A stretch of 64,000 bases of DNA from Prevotella sp. OH937_COT-195 (GTDB lineage Bacteria > Bacteroidota > Bacteroidia > Bacteroidales > Bacteroidaceae), in NCBI RefSeq assembly GCF_003932845.1, contig NZ_RQZH01000007.1:30573-94572 (forward strand). Reading direction: 5' to 3'. The notes under the pieces were generated by a model. It was not told where the DNA came from and did not search any database. It saw only the letters and a program-made list of their open reading frames with translations. Made by a program: the position numbers and the translations under genes. Numbering within the stretch: position 1 is the stretch's first letter; every line of letters starts with the position of its first letter. Positions 25,002-34,770 of this stretch are shown piece by piece.

Positions 25002-25865
25002 TCAGCGGCGACTCGTGCGAACATCGAACTCCGTGATGCGCGACGTAACTTGCTCGTTGCCCTGAATGGCACGGATACGGAAACGGGCATTGCCGTCTTT
25101 CAGTCTCTTGCCTGCCTGAATGGTGGCAGTATATCGTATCCCGCGGTGCGGAGCAATGCTCTCGACATGAATAGACGGAGAGATATAAATATGTTTTGCA
25201 CCGGATACTTCCTCGACAACGGGCTGTACATCGTACAATACTCTGTCGGAGTTGTTATAAACCTCGAATATAATCTTGCTCATCTCGGATGCACGCAATG
25301 TGTTGTCCATATCATCGTCAACAAAACGGGCATTGCGTATCTCCAATTTGGGATTGAAAGTGGCACTTACCCCATTGTCACTGCCGTACAACGGGTCGAA
25401 AGAGCGTGGTGTCGAAGCACTGTAACCACTGTTATAGTCATTGTCATTATAATCGTATATGCGGTCATCGCCACTTTTGACGGGATCTAAAGAAAACTCT
25501 GTGCCGTTATTTTCAAAATTATACACCGCATCATTGTTTTCATTCCTCTGCCGATATTCCTCGCACCGGTCAATATCGGAACGTTCATACTGATAGTCGC
25601 GATAACGATGCTCGCGAACTTCATCCATACGTTTCAATCTCGAATCCTCGTAAGAACTGCCTATTGCAGCACCTACGGCGGCACCGCCCGCCATGCCTAC
25701 CAAAGTACCAATATCGCTGCCTCGTGCGCCACCGGTGATACCACCGATTGCAGAACCGATCATTGCTCCTATGCCTGCCCCCCGATAAGCACCGGCACCG
25801 GTGTATGTTGTGCAACCGCTAAACAAGATAGTTGAAAGCATCACTGCAAATAAAACCTTTTTCAT
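25002..25865 (-). CDS. Glycine-zipper lipoprotein
   Basis: A 287-residue lipoprotein with lipobox LFSGC (Cys18). A glycine-zipper segment spans about 24-70 (GAGIGAMIGSAIGGITGGARG ... GMAGGAAVGAAIG), the kind that inserts into or packs against membranes. A charged, Asn/Asp-rich linker follows, and then a C-terminal beta-rich domain of about 110 residues (IIFEVYNNSDRVLYDVQPVV ... FRIRAIQGN) of unknown role. The frame opens 9 bases earlier at a GTG; the ATG at 25865 is preferred. Single gene. Confidence 0.82.
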   Translation of the reverse strand: MKKVLFAVMLSTILFSGCTTYTGAGAYRGAGIGAMIGSAIGGITGGARGSDIGTLVGMAGGAAVGAAIGSSYEDSRLKRMDEVREHRYRDYQYERSDIDRCEEYRQRNENNDAVYNFENNGTEFSLDPVKSGDDRIYDYNDNDYNSGYSASTPRSFDPLYGSDNGVSATFNPKLEIRNARFVDDDMDNTLRASEMSKIIFEVYNNSDRVLYDVQPVVEEVSGAKHIYISPSIHVESIAPHRGIRYTATIQAGKRLKDGNARFRIRAIQGNEQVTSRITEFDVRTSRR

Positions 25866-25939
25866 ACTCACCACGTTTTTTAGTTTATATAATTATGCCC
25901 CGCAAAAGAAATCTCCATGGAACATCTTGTTAGTCAGAG

Positions 25940-25947
25940 CAAAGATA
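25940..25947 (-). promoter_or_regulatory. Promoter -7 box for the glycine-zipper lipoprotein
   Basis: The minus strand reads TATCTTTG, 74 bases before the start codon. The -33 element is not recognisable. Confidence 0.5.
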
Positions 25948-26070
25948 TTAATTTCCCATGAAACGATGATGCCGTTTTCCCTATTTTAACATAGGGAAAA
26001 CCCTAAATCGGGAAAACGAGTCGGAAATCGCTGGGCAAGATGACATTAATGCAAACAGCAGACAGATATA

Positions 26071-26110
26071 AAAAAACTCCCGTCCCCTTTTCAAGGTAGG
26101 ACGGGAGTTT
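26071..26110 (-). terminator. Terminator of the ribosomal supercluster (after rplQ)
   Basis: On the minus strand AAACTCCCGTCC pairs with GGACGGGAGTTT, followed by TTTTATATC. It lies about 25 bases after the rplQ stop and ends the long minus-strand block. Confidence 0.9.
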
Positions 26111-26135
26111 ATGATAGTTATTAAAGTTTTTACAC

Positions 26136-26612
26136 TTATTCTGCCTTTGCCTCTTCTGTTGTTTCCGACTGAGTCTCCGCTGCTTTCGGTGCAGACTTCT
26201 TTCCGGCGCGACGCGTACGCTTTGCTGCCGTTTTGGGAGTCTTTGCCATGTTTTCATTGAAGTCCACAAGTTCGATGAAAGCCATTTCTGCGCCATCGCC
26301 CTTACGTGCTCCAAGTTTTATCACGCGAGTGTATCCGCCCGGACGGTCGCCAACCTTCTGTGAGATTTCTCCGAAGAGAGTCTTCAGTGCCTCTTTGTTC
26401 TGCAGATAGCGGAACACTACGCGGCGCGAGTTGGTTGAGTCGTCCTTACAACGAGTTATCAGTGGCTCTACATACTTTTTAAGTGCCTTGGCCTTGGCAA
26501 CGGTCGTAGTGATTCTTTTGTGCTCAATCAGCGAAATTGCCATGTTTGCAAGCAATGCGTGACGATGATCGGCAGTACGACCGAGGTGATTGAATTTCTT
26601 ACCGTGTCTCAT
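26136..26612 (-). CDS. rplQ: Large-subunit ribosomal protein L17
   Basis: The 158 residues start with the canonical [20 protein letters not shown]. The conserved body ([45 protein letters not shown]) is followed by an extra Lys/Ala/Glu-rich tail of about 35 residues that E. coli L17 (127 residues) lacks. It lines the peptide exit tunnel rim. Last gene of the alpha operon, after rpoA, directly before the terminator. Confidence 0.97.
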   Translation of the reverse strand: MRHGKKFNHLGRTADHRHALLANMAISLIEHKRITTTVAKAKALKKYVEPLITRCKDDSTNSRRVVFRYLQNKEALKTLFGEISQKVGDRPGGYTRVIKLGARKGDGAEMAFIELVDFNENMAKTPKTAAKRTRRAGKKSAPKAAETQSETTEEAKAE

Positions 26613-26658
26613 TTTTTTGTTTTTCTTTCGGAAAAGGAGTTCACATTATATAAATGAA

Positions 26659-27651
26659 TCAGTCCTTCTCCAGTTTATACTTTGAAATGTCGGTTCCGAA
26701 CTGTAGATTCAGACTCTCGAGCAAATCATCAAGCTCTGAAAGCGATTTCTTACCGAAGTTGCGGAATTTCAAGAGGTCGGTCTTGTTATACTGAACGAGG
26801 TCGCCGAGTGTATCAACATCGGCTGCTTTCAGACAGTTAAGGGCACGAACACTGAGGTTCATGTCAACAAGACGCGTCTTGAGAAGCTGTCGCATGTGAA
26901 GAACCTCCTCGTCAAACTCCTGATTACCCTCTACGTCTGTATTCTCAAGGGTGATCTTCTCATCAGAGAAGAGCATGAAGTGATAGATGAGGATCTTGGC
27001 TGCCTCTTTAAGTGCATCTTTCGGGTGTACGGAACCGTCCGTCGTTACTTCAAGAACGAGTTTGTCGTAGTCGGTCTTTTGTTCAACACGATACGGCTCT
27101 ACTGCGAACTTGACGTTGCGGATGGGGGTGTAAATAGAATCGATTGGAATTACATTGACATCGGTGCAGAACTCGCGATTCTCGTCGGCAGGAACATATC
27201 CGCGTCCTTTGTTTATCGTGAGATCGATTTGCATCGATGCCTTTGAGTCTAAATGACAAATCACCAAATCCGGGTTTAACACTTCAAATCCAGTCAGATA
27301 CTTGCCTATGTCACCAGCTTTGAATTCGGTGGAATTCTCTACGGTGATACTAACTTTCTCGTTCTCAAATTCTTCTACTACTTGCTTGAAGCGAACTTGC
27401 TTCAGATTCAAGATGATGTTGGTAACATCTTCTTTTACACCGGGAACGGATGAGAACTCATGCTCAACACCGGCAATCTTGATGGTGTTGATGGCATAGC
27501 CCTCGAGCGATGAAAGGAGAATGCGGCGCAGGGCGTTACCTATGGTAACACCGAAGCCCGGCTCAAGAGGACGAAATTCGAACTTGCCGAATTTGTCGTT
27601 TGCCTCCAGCATCACTACTTTATCAGGTTTTTGAAATGCTAATATCGCCAT
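26659..27651 (-). CDS. rpoA: RNA polymerase alpha subunit
   Basis: The 330 residues comprise the dimerising N-terminal domain ([22 protein letters not shown], then [12 protein letters not shown]) and the C-terminal domain that contacts DNA and activators. The latter shows [21 protein letters not shown] and [19 protein letters not shown] with its helix-hairpin-helix elements. Alpha nucleates core polymerase assembly with the rpoB and rpoC products also encoded here. It sits between rpsD and rplQ, as in most bacteria. Confidence 0.98.
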   Translation of the reverse strand: MAILAFQKPDKVVMLEANDKFGKFEFRPLEPGFGVTIGNALRRILLSSLEGYAINTIKIAGVEHEFSSVPGVKEDVTNIILNLKQVRFKQVVEEFENEKVSITVENSTEFKAGDIGKYLTGFEVLNPDLVICHLDSKASMQIDLTINKGRGYVPADENREFCTDVNVIPIDSIYTPIRNVKFAVEPYRVEQKTDYDKLVLEVTTDGSVHPKDALKEAAKILIYHFMLFSDEKITLENTDVEGNQEFDEEVLHMRQLLKTRLVDMNLSVRALNCLKAADVDTLGDLVQYNKTDLLKFRNFGKKSLSELDDLLESLNLQFGTDISKYKLEKD

Positions 27652-27667
27652 TAATTTAATGATTTGA

Positions 27668-28276
27668 TTAGTTCTTAGAATATAATTCTACGATTAACTG
27701 CTCCTTGATGTTCTCCGGAATGTCGGCACGATCAGGCACATGGAGGAACTTGCCGCTTTTTGAGGCACTGTCCCACTCCATCCAAGGATACTTGCTGTGG
27801 TTGTATCCTGCGAGTGCATTCTCGATTACTTCAAGAGACTTTGATTTCTCACGTACGCCGACTATCTGTCCCGGCTTTACCGAATAAGAAGGGATGTTTA
27901 CTACTTTACCGTCAACAACAATGTGACGATGACTTACCAACTGACGAGCAGCTGCACGAGTAGGAGCAATACCGAGACGGAACACAATGTTGTCAAGACG
28001 GCACTCGAGATGCTGCAAGAGAACCTCGCCGGTTATACCACCCGATTTGGCTGCCTTGTCGAACAAGTTGCGGAACTGACGCTCAAGCACACCGTAAGTG
28101 TATTTAGCCTTCTGCTTCTCTGCCAACATGACCCCATACTCCGACACCTTGCGACGACGGTTCTGGCCATGCTGTCCGGGAGGGAAGTTCCTCCGGGACA
28201 AAACTTTGTCTGCGCCGAATATGGGTTCACCAAAACGGCGTGCAATTTTTGATTTCGGTCCAATATATCTTGCCAT
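27668..28276 (-). CDS. rpsD: Small-subunit ribosomal protein S4
   Basis: A 202-residue primary 16S rRNA binder. The S4 RNA-binding domain is clear at about 92-155 ([32 protein letters not shown]), and the N-terminus is [20 protein letters not shown]. In E. coli S4 represses the alpha operon. A structured leader for that was not identified here. It is 17 bases from rpoA and belongs to the same transcript. Confidence 0.97.
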   Translation of the reverse strand: MARYIGPKSKIARRFGEPIFGADKVLSRRNFPPGQHGQNRRRKVSEYGVMLAEKQKAKYTYGVLERQFRNLFDKAAKSGGITGEVLLQHLECRLDNIVFRLGIAPTRAAARQLVSHRHIVVDGKVVNIPSYSVKPGQIVGVREKSKSLEVIENALAGYNHSKYPWMEWDSASKSGKFLHVPDRADIPENIKEQLIVELYSKN

Positions 28277-28364
28277 AATACTTTGATATAAATTCTTTAT
28301 TTATTATTTCATTTCTTCTTGGGATTGTACAATACGATGATTGCAAATCTCAGGAAACTGAATT

Positions 28365-28751
28365 TTATACACGACGACGTTTCGGAGGACGGCAGCCATT
28401 GTGCGGCAGCGGTGTAACGTCAACAATTTCGATTACCTCGATACCTGCGGTGTGAATGGCGCGAATTGCGCTCTCACGACCATTACCCGGCCCTTTGACG
28501 TAGGCTTTCACCTTGCGGAGACCGAGATCGTATGCAATCTTGGCGCAATCCTCTGCTGCCATCTGTGCTGCGTAAGGAGTGTTTTTCTTGGAACCGCGGA
28601 AACCCATCTTACCTGCCGAAGACCATGAAATAACTTGTCCCTCACCGTTTGCCAATGTTACTATGATATTATTGAAAGAACTGTGTACATGAAGTTGACC
28701 AAGAGCGTCAACTTTCACATTTCTTTTTTTTGCGACTGTTTTCTTTGCCAT
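28365..28751 (-). CDS. rpsK: Small-subunit ribosomal protein S11
   Basis: A 128-residue platform protein. Landmarks are [47 protein letters not shown] and the C-terminal [18 protein letters not shown]. Together with S6/S18 and S7 it borders the E-site mRNA path. The gap to rpsD is about 90 bp and shows no gene. Confidence 0.97.
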   Translation of the reverse strand: MAKKTVAKKRNVKVDALGQLHVHSSFNNIIVTLANGEGQVISWSSAGKMGFRGSKKNTPYAAQMAAEDCAKIAYDLGLRKVKAYVKGPGNGRESAIRAIHTAGIEVIEIVDVTPLPHNGCRPPKRRRV

Positions 28752-28788
28752 AATTCTTAATTGTTAATTTTAAATTGATAATTGTGAA

Positions 28789-29169
28789 TTACTTAGTGGC
28801 CTTCTTCTTGTTAGCAACAGTCTTCTTCTTGCCCTTGCGTGTACGGGCATTGTTCTTGGTGCTCTGACCACGAACGGGAAGGCCGTTACGATGACGGACT
28901 CCACGATAGCAACCAATATCCATCAGTCGCTTGATATTCATCTGGATCTCGCTGCGGAGATCACCTTCTACCTTGTACTCAGCGCCGATAACTTCACGGA
29001 TCTTGGCTGCCTGGTCGTCGCTCCACTCGTTAACCTTGAGGTCGCGACTCACACCGGCTTTATCCAATATCTTTGCTGAACTACTTCGACCTATACCATA
29101 GATATAAGTCAATGCGATTTCGCCACGTTTGTTCTGGGGCAAATCTACTCCAACAATTCTTATTGCCAT
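28789..29169 (-). CDS. rpsM: Small-subunit ribosomal protein S13
   Basis: A 126-residue head protein contacting the P-site tRNA and bridging to L5. It shows [34 protein letters not shown], the helix-two-turns-helix region and the basic tail [23 protein letters not shown] -7-like box (29224-29231) upstream suggests that the alpha part may also be started internally. Confidence 0.97.
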   Translation of the reverse strand: MAIRIVGVDLPQNKRGEIALTYIYGIGRSSSAKILDKAGVSRDLKVNEWSDDQAAKIREVIGAEYKVEGDLRSEIQMNIKRLMDIGCYRGVRHRNGLPVRGQSTKNNARTRKGKKKTVANKKKATK

Positions 29170-29223
29170 TGTTTTAAATGAAAAAATAATGTGTTAAATT
29201 TCAAAAACCTGCTAAAAAGCATG

Positions 29224-29231
29224 CAAAGTTA
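29224..29231 (-). promoter_or_regulatory. Possible internal promoter before rpsM
   Basis: The minus strand reads TAACTTTG (TAnnTTTG) in the 105-bp gap between rpmJ and rpsM. No TTG at -33, so support is partial. Confidence 0.4.
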
Positions 29232-29274
29232 AGAAGAATATTTGAGACTTCTGCCTTTTTATGCTTATTTAACT

Positions 29275-29391
29275 TTAACCCTGACGCAGTTTATACTTCG
29301 GGTTTTTCTTGTTGATAACGAACAAGCGACCTTTTCGACGTACTATTTTGCAGTCGGGGGTGCGCTTCTTTAATGATGCTCTTGTCTTCAT
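29275..29391 (-). CDS. rpmJ: Large-subunit ribosomal protein L36
   Basis: A 38-codon gene: [20 protein letters not shown], then [18 protein letters not shown] and a TAA stop. Only one cysteine remains and the Cys-Cys-Cys-His zinc ribbon is lost, so this is the zinc-independent (C-minus) type. It lies between infA and rpsM, the usual place. Too short for many gene callers, but sequence and position agree. Confidence 0.95.
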   Translation of the reverse strand: MKTRASLKKRTPDCKIVRRKGRLFVINKKNPKYKLRQG

Positions 29392-29403
29392 TTCTCTCTA
29401 AGT

Positions 29404-29622
29404 TTATTTGTATCTAAATACTATTCTGCCTTTTGTAAGGTCGTAGGGACTCATCTCCACCTTGACCTTGTCGCCAGGTAATATCTTGATGTAGTGCATT
29501 CTCATTTTCCCGGATATGTGCGCTATTATTGGCACACCATTCTCAAGTTCTACTCGAAACATTGCGTTCGAGAGAGCCTCGATGATAGTTCCGTCTTGTT
29601 CTATAGCCCCTTGTTTTGCCAT
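29404..29622 (-). CDS. infA: Translation initiation factor IF-1
   Basis: A 72-residue OB-fold protein covering the ribosomal A site during initiation. It matches the family at full length: [45 protein letters not shown] and [18 protein letters not shown]. It follows map by 18 bases and precedes rpmJ by 12, a common Bacteroidota order. Confidence 0.97.
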   Translation of the reverse strand: MAKQGAIEQDGTIIEALSNAMFRVELENGVPIIAHISGKMRMHYIKILPGDKVKVEMSPYDLTKGRIVFRYK

Positions 29623-29640
29623 GTATGTTTTCTTGTCCTA

Positions 29641-30429
29641 TTAATTAATGTTTTCTATTTCCTCGAAAGTTGATAAAATCTCTGCCTTTCCCTGTCTTAT
29701 CGCAATGGTATGCTCGAAATGTGCTGCGGGCTTTCCGTCACGAGTACGTATTGTCCATCTGTCCGGCATCATGTATATGCTCTTGTCGCCCATTGTTATC
29801 ATGGGTTCAATCGCAATACACATGCCTGCCTTAAGCAATACTCCGTTGCCTCGGCGACCGTAATTGGGTACTTGCGGGTCTTCGTGCATTTCACGACCTA
29901 TGCCGTGTCCTGTAAGTTCGCGCACCACCCCGTATCCTTCTTTCTCGCAATGGGTTTGTACGGCACTGCTTATATCTCCGAGATGACGACCTGCAATAGC
30001 ATTCTGTATTCCGAGATAAAGAGCCTCACGTGTAGTCTTGAGGAGTTTCTTCACATCGTCCGCAACTTCGCCGACACAGAAAGTATAGGCCGAGTCGCCG
30101 TTGAAACCGTCAAGCAGTGTTCCACAATCAATGGAGATTATGTCTCCGTCTTTCAGCACCTCGCTTTCGCTTGGTACTCCATGAACCACCGCATCGTTAA
30201 CCGATGTGCAGATGCTTGCCGGGAACGGCGTTCCGTAAGGATTGGGAAAATCCTTGAAAGTGGGAATTGCACCGTGGTCACGGATAAATTCGTCTGCGAT
30301 TTTGTCAAGCCGAAGTGTGGTAACACCGGGTTTAATATGTTTAGCTAATTCGCCGAGCGTTTTGCCAACAAGTTGGTTAGCCCGGCGCATTAGCTCGATT
30401 TCATCTTCTGTCTTAAGAAATATCTTCAT
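29641..30429 (-). CDS. map: Type I methionine aminopeptidase
   Basis: Removes the initiator methionine from new proteins. The 262 residues hold the five metal ligands in order: the two Asp of DGDIISIDCGTLLDGFNGD, His in LTGHGIGREMHEDP, Glu in IAIEPMITMG, and Glu in FEHTIAIRQGKAEIL. No N-terminal zinc-finger extension. The gap to secY is 16 bases. The secY-map-infA-rpmJ order is shared with Firmicutes, except that adk is missing here. Confidence 0.97.
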   Translation of the reverse strand: MKIFLKTEDEIELMRRANQLVGKTLGELAKHIKPGVTTLRLDKIADEFIRDHGAIPTFKDFPNPYGTPFPASICTSVNDAVVHGVPSESEVLKDGDIISIDCGTLLDGFNGDSAYTFCVGEVADDVKKLLKTTREALYLGIQNAIAGRHLGDISSAVQTHCEKEGYGVVRELTGHGIGREMHEDPQVPNYGRRGNGVLLKAGMCIAIEPMITMGDKSIYMMPDRWTIRTRDGKPAAHFEHTIAIRQGKAEILSTFEEIENIN

Positions 30430-30445
30430 CTAAAGCAGAAAAGAG

Positions 30446-31783
30446 TTAGTAAGCAGAGACACCGCCACGTTGACGCGACGTACCCGAGTTGAGCAGGCCG
30501 TCGTAGTGGCGCATGAGCAACCGGCTTTCTATCTGCTGCAAGGTATCGATTACGACACCGACAAGAATGAGGAGCGACGTGCCGCCGAAGAACTGCGCAA
30601 AAGCATCCTGTACATTCAAGAAGCCTGCGAGTGCCGGCATTATGGCTATGAAGGCAATGAACAGAGAACCGGGCAACGTGATGCGTGACATCACGGTGTC
30701 AATATACTCTGCCGTAGGCTTGCCCGGCTTAACACCGGGAATAAAACCGTTGTTGCGTTTCATGTCTTCTGCCATCTGAGTGGGATTAAGCGTAATTGCC
30801 GTATAGAAATATGTGAAAGCAATTATAAGGATTGCGAATACGATATTATACAGGAAACTGCGATGATCCATCAGGTTGCGCATTATGAAGCCGGGTTCGG
30901 TAACATAATTTATAATCGTCAACGGAATGAACATCAACGCCTGTGCAAAGATGATAGGCATCACGTTTGCGGCAAACAACTTCAGCGGAATGTACTGGCG
31001 TGCACCTCCATACTGCTTGTTGCCCACGAGTCTTTTTGCATACTGCACGGGAACTTTGCGAGTTCCTTGTACAAGCAGGATTGCAAGACAGACGACAATA
31101 TACAGTATAAGTATCTCTATGATGAACATTACCAATCCACCACCGGTTATGGCAGTGAAACGCGAACCCACTTCCTGTATGAAAGCCTGTGGGAGACGTG
31201 CAATGATACCAATCATAATTATTATTGATACGCCATTTCCGATACCTTTGTCAGTTATGCGCTCTCCAAGCCATAGAATGAACATACTGCCGGCGGCGAG
31301 AATTATCGTTCCGACGATGATGAAATAATTCCATGAAATACCTGTGGCAAGTGCTCCTGCCGATTGGGCACGAAGATTGATAAGGTAAGACGGAGCTTGA
31401 AACAGCAAGATACCTACCGTGAGGATACGCGTGTACCACTGTATCTTCTTACGTCCGCTCTCTCCTTCACGCTGCATCTTTTGGAAATAAGGCACAGCAA
31501 CGGCGAGCAACTGCATCACAATGGAAGCCGAGATATACGGCATGATTCCCAATGCGAATATTGACGCGTGGGAGAATGCTCCTCCTGAGAATGCGTCGAG
31601 GAGGGACATAAGTCCGCCTGCCGTCTGTTTCTGCAAACTCTCGAGGTCGCCGGGATCGATGCCCGGAAGCACCACGAACGATCCGAAACGATATATTGCA
31701 ACAAACAGGACGGTAATGAGGATTCGCTCGCGCAGATCCTCTACCCTCCAGCAATTCTTCAGGTATTCAATAAACTTTTTCAT
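30446..31783 (-). CDS. secY: Preprotein translocase subunit SecY
   Basis: A 445-residue channel of the Sec translocon with the expected ten membrane helices. Landmarks are GSFVVLPGIDP, DAFSGGAFSHASIFALGIMPYISASI (plug and second helix), the cytoplasmic RKVPVQYAKR loop and the C-terminal MRHYDGLL. It works with SecE, also encoded here at 58297-58500. Six bases separate it from rplO. Confidence 0.97.
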   Translation of the reverse strand: MKKFIEYLKNCWRVEDLRERILITVLFVAIYRFGSFVVLPGIDPGDLESLQKQTAGGLMSLLDAFSGGAFSHASIFALGIMPYISASIVMQLLAVAVPYFQKMQREGESGRKKIQWYTRILTVGILLFQAPSYLINLRAQSAGALATGISWNYFIIVGTIILAAGSMFILWLGERITDKGIGNGVSIIIMIGIIARLPQAFIQEVGSRFTAITGGGLVMFIIEILILYIVVCLAILLVQGTRKVPVQYAKRLVGNKQYGGARQYIPLKLFAANVMPIIFAQALMFIPLTIINYVTEPGFIMRNLMDHRSFLYNIVFAILIIAFTYFYTAITLNPTQMAEDMKRNNGFIPGVKPGKPTAEYIDTVMSRITLPGSLFIAFIAIMPALAGFLNVQDAFAQFFGGTSLLILVGVVIDTLQQIESRLLMRHYDGLLNSGTSRQRGGVSAY

Positions 31784-31789
31784 TTAAGA

Positions 31790-32236
31790 TCAGATTATAG
31801 TTGTGTTACCACCTGCTGCCTTAATGGCCTCTTCAGCAGTTTTAGAGAAAGCGTTTGCTTCAACGTCGATCTTAGCCTTAAGTTCGCCGTTACCAAGGAT
31901 CTTAACAAGCACCTTGTCGTTTGTTAGTCCGGCATCAACAAGTTCCTTGATACCAATCTTGGTCAGTTGCTTCTCATCCACAAGTCTCTGAAGAGTCGAT
32001 AGGTTTACTGCGAAGTATTCCTTGTGGTTAATGTTCTTGAAACCAAACTTCGGAACACGACGCTGCAATGGCATCTGACCACCTTCAAATCCGATCTTTC
32101 TCTTATAGCCGGAACGTGCCTTTGCACCCTTGTGTCCGCGGGTTGATGTTCCACCCAAACCCGAACCAGGACCACGACCGATGCGACGGCGGGCATGTGT
32201 AGAACCCGGTGCCGGCTTTAAATTATTCAATTTCAT
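31790..32236 (-). CDS. rplO: Large-subunit ribosomal protein L15
   Basis: The 148 residues have the glycine- and arginine-rich N-terminal arm that threads into 23S rRNA (KPAPGSTHARRRIGRGPGSG, RGHKGAKARSGYKRKIGFEGGQMPLQRRVPKFGF), followed by a compact C-terminal domain. It is in its normal place between rpmD and secY. Confidence 0.97.
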   Translation of the reverse strand: MKLNNLKPAPGSTHARRRIGRGPGSGLGGTSTRGHKGAKARSGYKRKIGFEGGQMPLQRRVPKFGFKNINHKEYFAVNLSTLQRLVDEKQLTKIGIKELVDAGLTNDKVLVKILGNGELKAKIDVEANAFSKTAEEAIKAAGGNTTII

Positions 32237-32269
32237 AATTGTTGACTGTTTAAACGTTAGACTATAAGT

Positions 32270-32446
32270 TTACTCTACAATGGTTACCAGATGATGAACC
32301 TTGCGTATCATGCCACGGAGAGAAGGAGTGTCCTCACGTTCTACCACCTGAGAAATCTTGCGCAGACCAAGTGCCTCCAGCGTACGCTTCTGGTCAATGG
32401 GAGCACCAATCTTGCTCTTTATCTGCTTTATTTTCAATGTTGCCAT
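32270..32446 (-). CDS. rpmD: Large-subunit ribosomal protein L30
   Basis: A 58-codon gene read as MATLKIKQIKSKIGAPIDQK, then RTLEALGLRKISQVVEREDT and PSLRGMIRKVHHLVTIVE. This matches L30 over its whole length. An AGGAGG sits nine bases before its ATG, a rare clear Shine-Dalgarno site in this window. Located between rpsE and rplO, as is standard. Confidence 0.96.
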   Translation of the reverse strand: MATLKIKQIKSKIGAPIDQKRTLEALGLRKISQVVEREDTPSLRGMIRKVHHLVTIVE

Positions 32447-32465
32447 ATAAGAAACCTCCTAAGTT

Positions 32466-32981
32466 TTAACCGTTAAACACTTTTTTCATATCCACGCCGC
32501 GCATTCCTGCCACGGTATATGCATCACGCATCTTGGTTAGTGCAAGTATGGTAGCCTTTACCAAGTTGTGCGGGTTCGAAGACCCCTTGCTCTTTGCGAG
32601 CACATCCGTAACACCCACGCTGTCGAGTACTGCACGCATGGCACCACCGGCTACAAGTCCGGTACCGGCGGAAGCCGGCTTCAAGAACACATGTGCACCA
32701 CTGTATCGTGCTTCCATCTCATGTGGGATGGTACCCTTCAATACGGGAACTTTCACAAGGTTTTTCTTTGCAGCCTCAGTACCTTTTGCTATCGCGGCGG
32801 TAACTTCGCCTGCCTTACCAAGCCCCCAGCCGATGACGCCATTGCCGTCTCCGACTACAACGATTGCTGCGAATGTAAAGGTGCGGCCACCCTTTGTCAC
32901 CTTGGTAACTCGGTTAATGGCGACCAGACGGTCTTTCAACTCAACGTCACTATTTATCTTTACTTTATTATTCATTGCCAT
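32466..32981 (-). CDS. rpsE: Small-subunit ribosomal protein S5
   Basis: The 171 residues start with [67 protein letters not shown]. This covers the double-stranded RNA-binding-like domain, with the second domain ending [10 protein letters not shown]5 acts in decoding fidelity, and residues around VTKGGR are where spectinomycin-resistance changes occur in other species. An internal ATG at 32975 is an alternative start. Confidence 0.97.
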   Translation of the reverse strand: MAMNNKVKINSDVELKDRLVAINRVTKVTKGGRTFTFAAIVVVGDGNGVIGWGLGKAGEVTAAIAKGTEAAKKNLVKVPVLKGTIPHEMEARYSGAHVFLKPASAGTGLVAGGAMRAVLDSVGVTDVLAKSKGSSNPHNLVKATILALTKMRDAYTVAGMRGVDMKKVFNG

Positions 32982-32989
32982 AATAATAT

Positions 32990-33334
32990 TTAGAATTTAA
33001 GTCCACCTTTACGGGCACCGTCTGCCAATTCCTTAACACGTCCGTGATAGAGATAGCCGTTACGGTCGAATACCACTTGTGTGATACCTGCCTCTTTTGC
33101 TTTCTCTGCGAACAACTCGCCCACTTTGGCTGCCTGTTCTTTCTTTGGCAGTTTCTCCATTCCGAGAGAAGATGCAGCACAGAGAGTTGTACCGGTCAAA
33201 TCGTTGATGGCCTGCGCATATATCTGCTTGTTGCTGCGGAACACGCTAAGACGAGGACGCTCTGCTGTCCCATTCACGCTCTTGCGAATTCTGAACTTTA
33301 TCTTAATTCGTCTTTCTACTTTCTTTGTTGTCAT
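32990..33334 (-). CDS. rplR: Large-subunit ribosomal protein L18
   Basis: A 114-residue 5S rRNA binder. It shows [39 protein letters not shown] and the C-terminal [28 protein letters not shown]. Eight bases from rpsE. Together with L5 (rplE, same cluster) it forms the 5S particle. Confidence 0.97.
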   Translation of the reverse strand: MTTKKVERRIKIKFRIRKSVNGTAERPRLSVFRSNKQIYAQAINDLTGTTLCAASSLGMEKLPKKEQAAKVGELFAEKAKEAGITQVVFDRNGYLYHGRVKELADGARKGGLKF

Positions 33335-33354
33335 AATAGTAAAATCAATTAAAA

Positions 33355-33921
33355 TTATTTTGCAGAAGCCGATTTACCGGACTTTCTGCGTATAACCTCG
33401 CCTTTGAACAGGATACCCTTGCCCTTATAAGGCTCCGGCATACGGAAAGAACGAATTTTAGCACAAATGAGTCCGAGCAACTCCTTGTCGCAAGACTCTA
33501 AAATAATCTGAGGGTTTTGGTTACGCTCCATCTTTGTCTCAACCTTTACTTCTTTCGGAAGTTGCAAGAAGATTGGGTGCGTATAACCAAGTTGGAATTC
33601 CATGAGGTTTCCTTGATTCGATACACGGAAACCCACGCCGACAAGTTCGAGTTCTTTCTTGTACCCTTCGCTCACACCAACAACCATGTTGTTGACCAAT
33701 GCGCGATACAAGCCATGGAACGCGTTCTTCTGCTTGTAGTTTACCGGGCTTTTCTCATCAACCTCAAAAACTATTTGACCATCCTCCATCTTCATAATGA
33801 TGGAAGAATCCACTTTCTGTGAAAGTTCTCCCTTAGGACCTTTAACGGTAACGAGACCGTCGTTCTGAGTAACAGTAACTCCAGCAGGGATTGCTATTGG
33901 CAATTTACCTATTCTTGACAT
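33355..33921 (-). CDS. rplF: Large-subunit ribosomal protein L6
   Basis: A 188-residue, two-fold repeated protein near the sarcin-ricin loop. N-terminal [16 protein letters not shown] and [11 protein letters not shown]-terminal [27 protein letters not shown]. It follows rpsH by 16 bases. Confidence 0.97.
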   Translation of the reverse strand: MSRIGKLPIAIPAGVTVTQNDGLVTVKGPKGELSQKVDSSIIMKMEDGQIVFEVDEKSPVNYKQKNAFHGLYRALVNNMVVGVSEGYKKELELVGVGFRVSNQGNLMEFQLGYTHPIFLQLPKEVKVETKMERNQNPQIILESCDKELLGLICAKIRSFRMPEPYKGKGILFKGEVIRRKSGKSASAK

Positions 33922-33937
33922 TTGCGAGCCCTCCCCA

Positions 33938-34333
33938 TTAATAAATGTAGCAAAGAACCTCGCCGCCTATCTTCTGTACGGAAGCCTCTTTGTCAGTCAT
34001 TACACCTTTAGACGTGGATATTATTGCGATACCCAGTCCGTTAATTACTCTCGGCATGTCCTTGTAACCGGTATATTTGCGAAGTCCCGGTTTTGACACT
34101 CTTTTGAGGGAGCGTATTGCGCTCTCCTTAGTTTTGGGATTGTACTTCAGGGCAACCTTGATTGTCCCCTGAGGACCGTCATCCTCAAACTTATAGTTCA
34201 GGATGTAACCCTTCTCGAAGAGAATCTTTGTGATTTCTTTCTTCAAGTTTGAAGCCGGAACTTCCACAACACGGTGATTGGCCATGATTGCGTTTCTCAA
34301 CCTCGTCAGATAATCTGCTATTGGATCTGTCAT
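33938..34333 (-). CDS. rpsH: Small-subunit ribosomal protein S8
   Basis: A 131-residue 16S rRNA binder: MTDPIADYLTRLRNAIMANHRVVEVPASNLKKEIT, and the C-terminal GLGIAIISTSKGVMTDKEA motif. In E. coli it represses the spc operon by binding mRNA near rplE. Here an unusually long gap (129 bp) with a GTGGGTG/CACCCAC hairpin separates it from rpsN. Confidence 0.97.
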   Translation of the reverse strand: MTDPIADYLTRLRNAIMANHRVVEVPASNLKKEITKILFEKGYILNYKFEDDGPQGTIKVALKYNPKTKESAIRSLKRVSKPGLRKYTGYKDMPRVINGLGIAIISTSKGVMTDKEASVQKIGGEVLCYIY

Positions 34334-34462
34334 AAAATATAAAATGTTTAATTAATCGGGACTACCCCGACAATATTAAAGAATATCCTTTTCAGGTATT
34401 GGTGCAGGGTGGTGGGTGGCGGTAATACCATACACCCACGTCCGTCACACCGTTTCAATGTC
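34334..34462 (-). promoter_or_regulatory. Long structured spacer between rpsN and rpsH
   Basis: This 129-bp gap inside a tightly packed operon folds on the minus strand through GTGGGTG ... CACCCAC with an inner GGTATTACC-containing loop. No gene and no T-run. It may be a regulatory or processing site. Confidence 0.4.
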
Positions 34463-34765
34463 TTACCAACTTGCTTTCCTTATTCCCGGAATGAGACCGG
34501 CAGAAGCCATCTCACGGAACTGGATACGAGAAAGTCCGAACTGGCGCATGTATCCTTTCGGACGTCCCGTAATCTTGCAGCGGTTGTGCAGACGTATCGG
34601 GTTGGCGTTCTTAGGGATGCTCTGCAACTTGCGAGCAGCTTCATAGGCCTCGGCCGGATCCTCGCTCGTGGCGATTATCTTCTTCAATGCTGCACGTTTC
34701 TCTGCATAGCGAGCAACCAGTTTAGCGCGCTTCACCTCGCGGGCTTTCATTGATTCTTTTGCCAT
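34463..34765 (-). CDS. rpsN: Small-subunit ribosomal protein S14
   Basis: A 100-residue long form of S14 without the zinc CxxC pairs, like the E. coli type. Landmarks are [24 protein letters not shown] and the C-terminal [40 protein letters not shown]. Five bases after rplE in the transcript. Confidence 0.97.
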   Translation of the reverse strand: MAKESMKAREVKRAKLVARYAEKRAALKKIIATSEDPAEAYEAARKLQSIPKNANPIRLHNRCKITGRPKGYMRQFGLSRIQFREMASAGLIPGIRKASW

Positions 34766-34770
34766 ATCTG

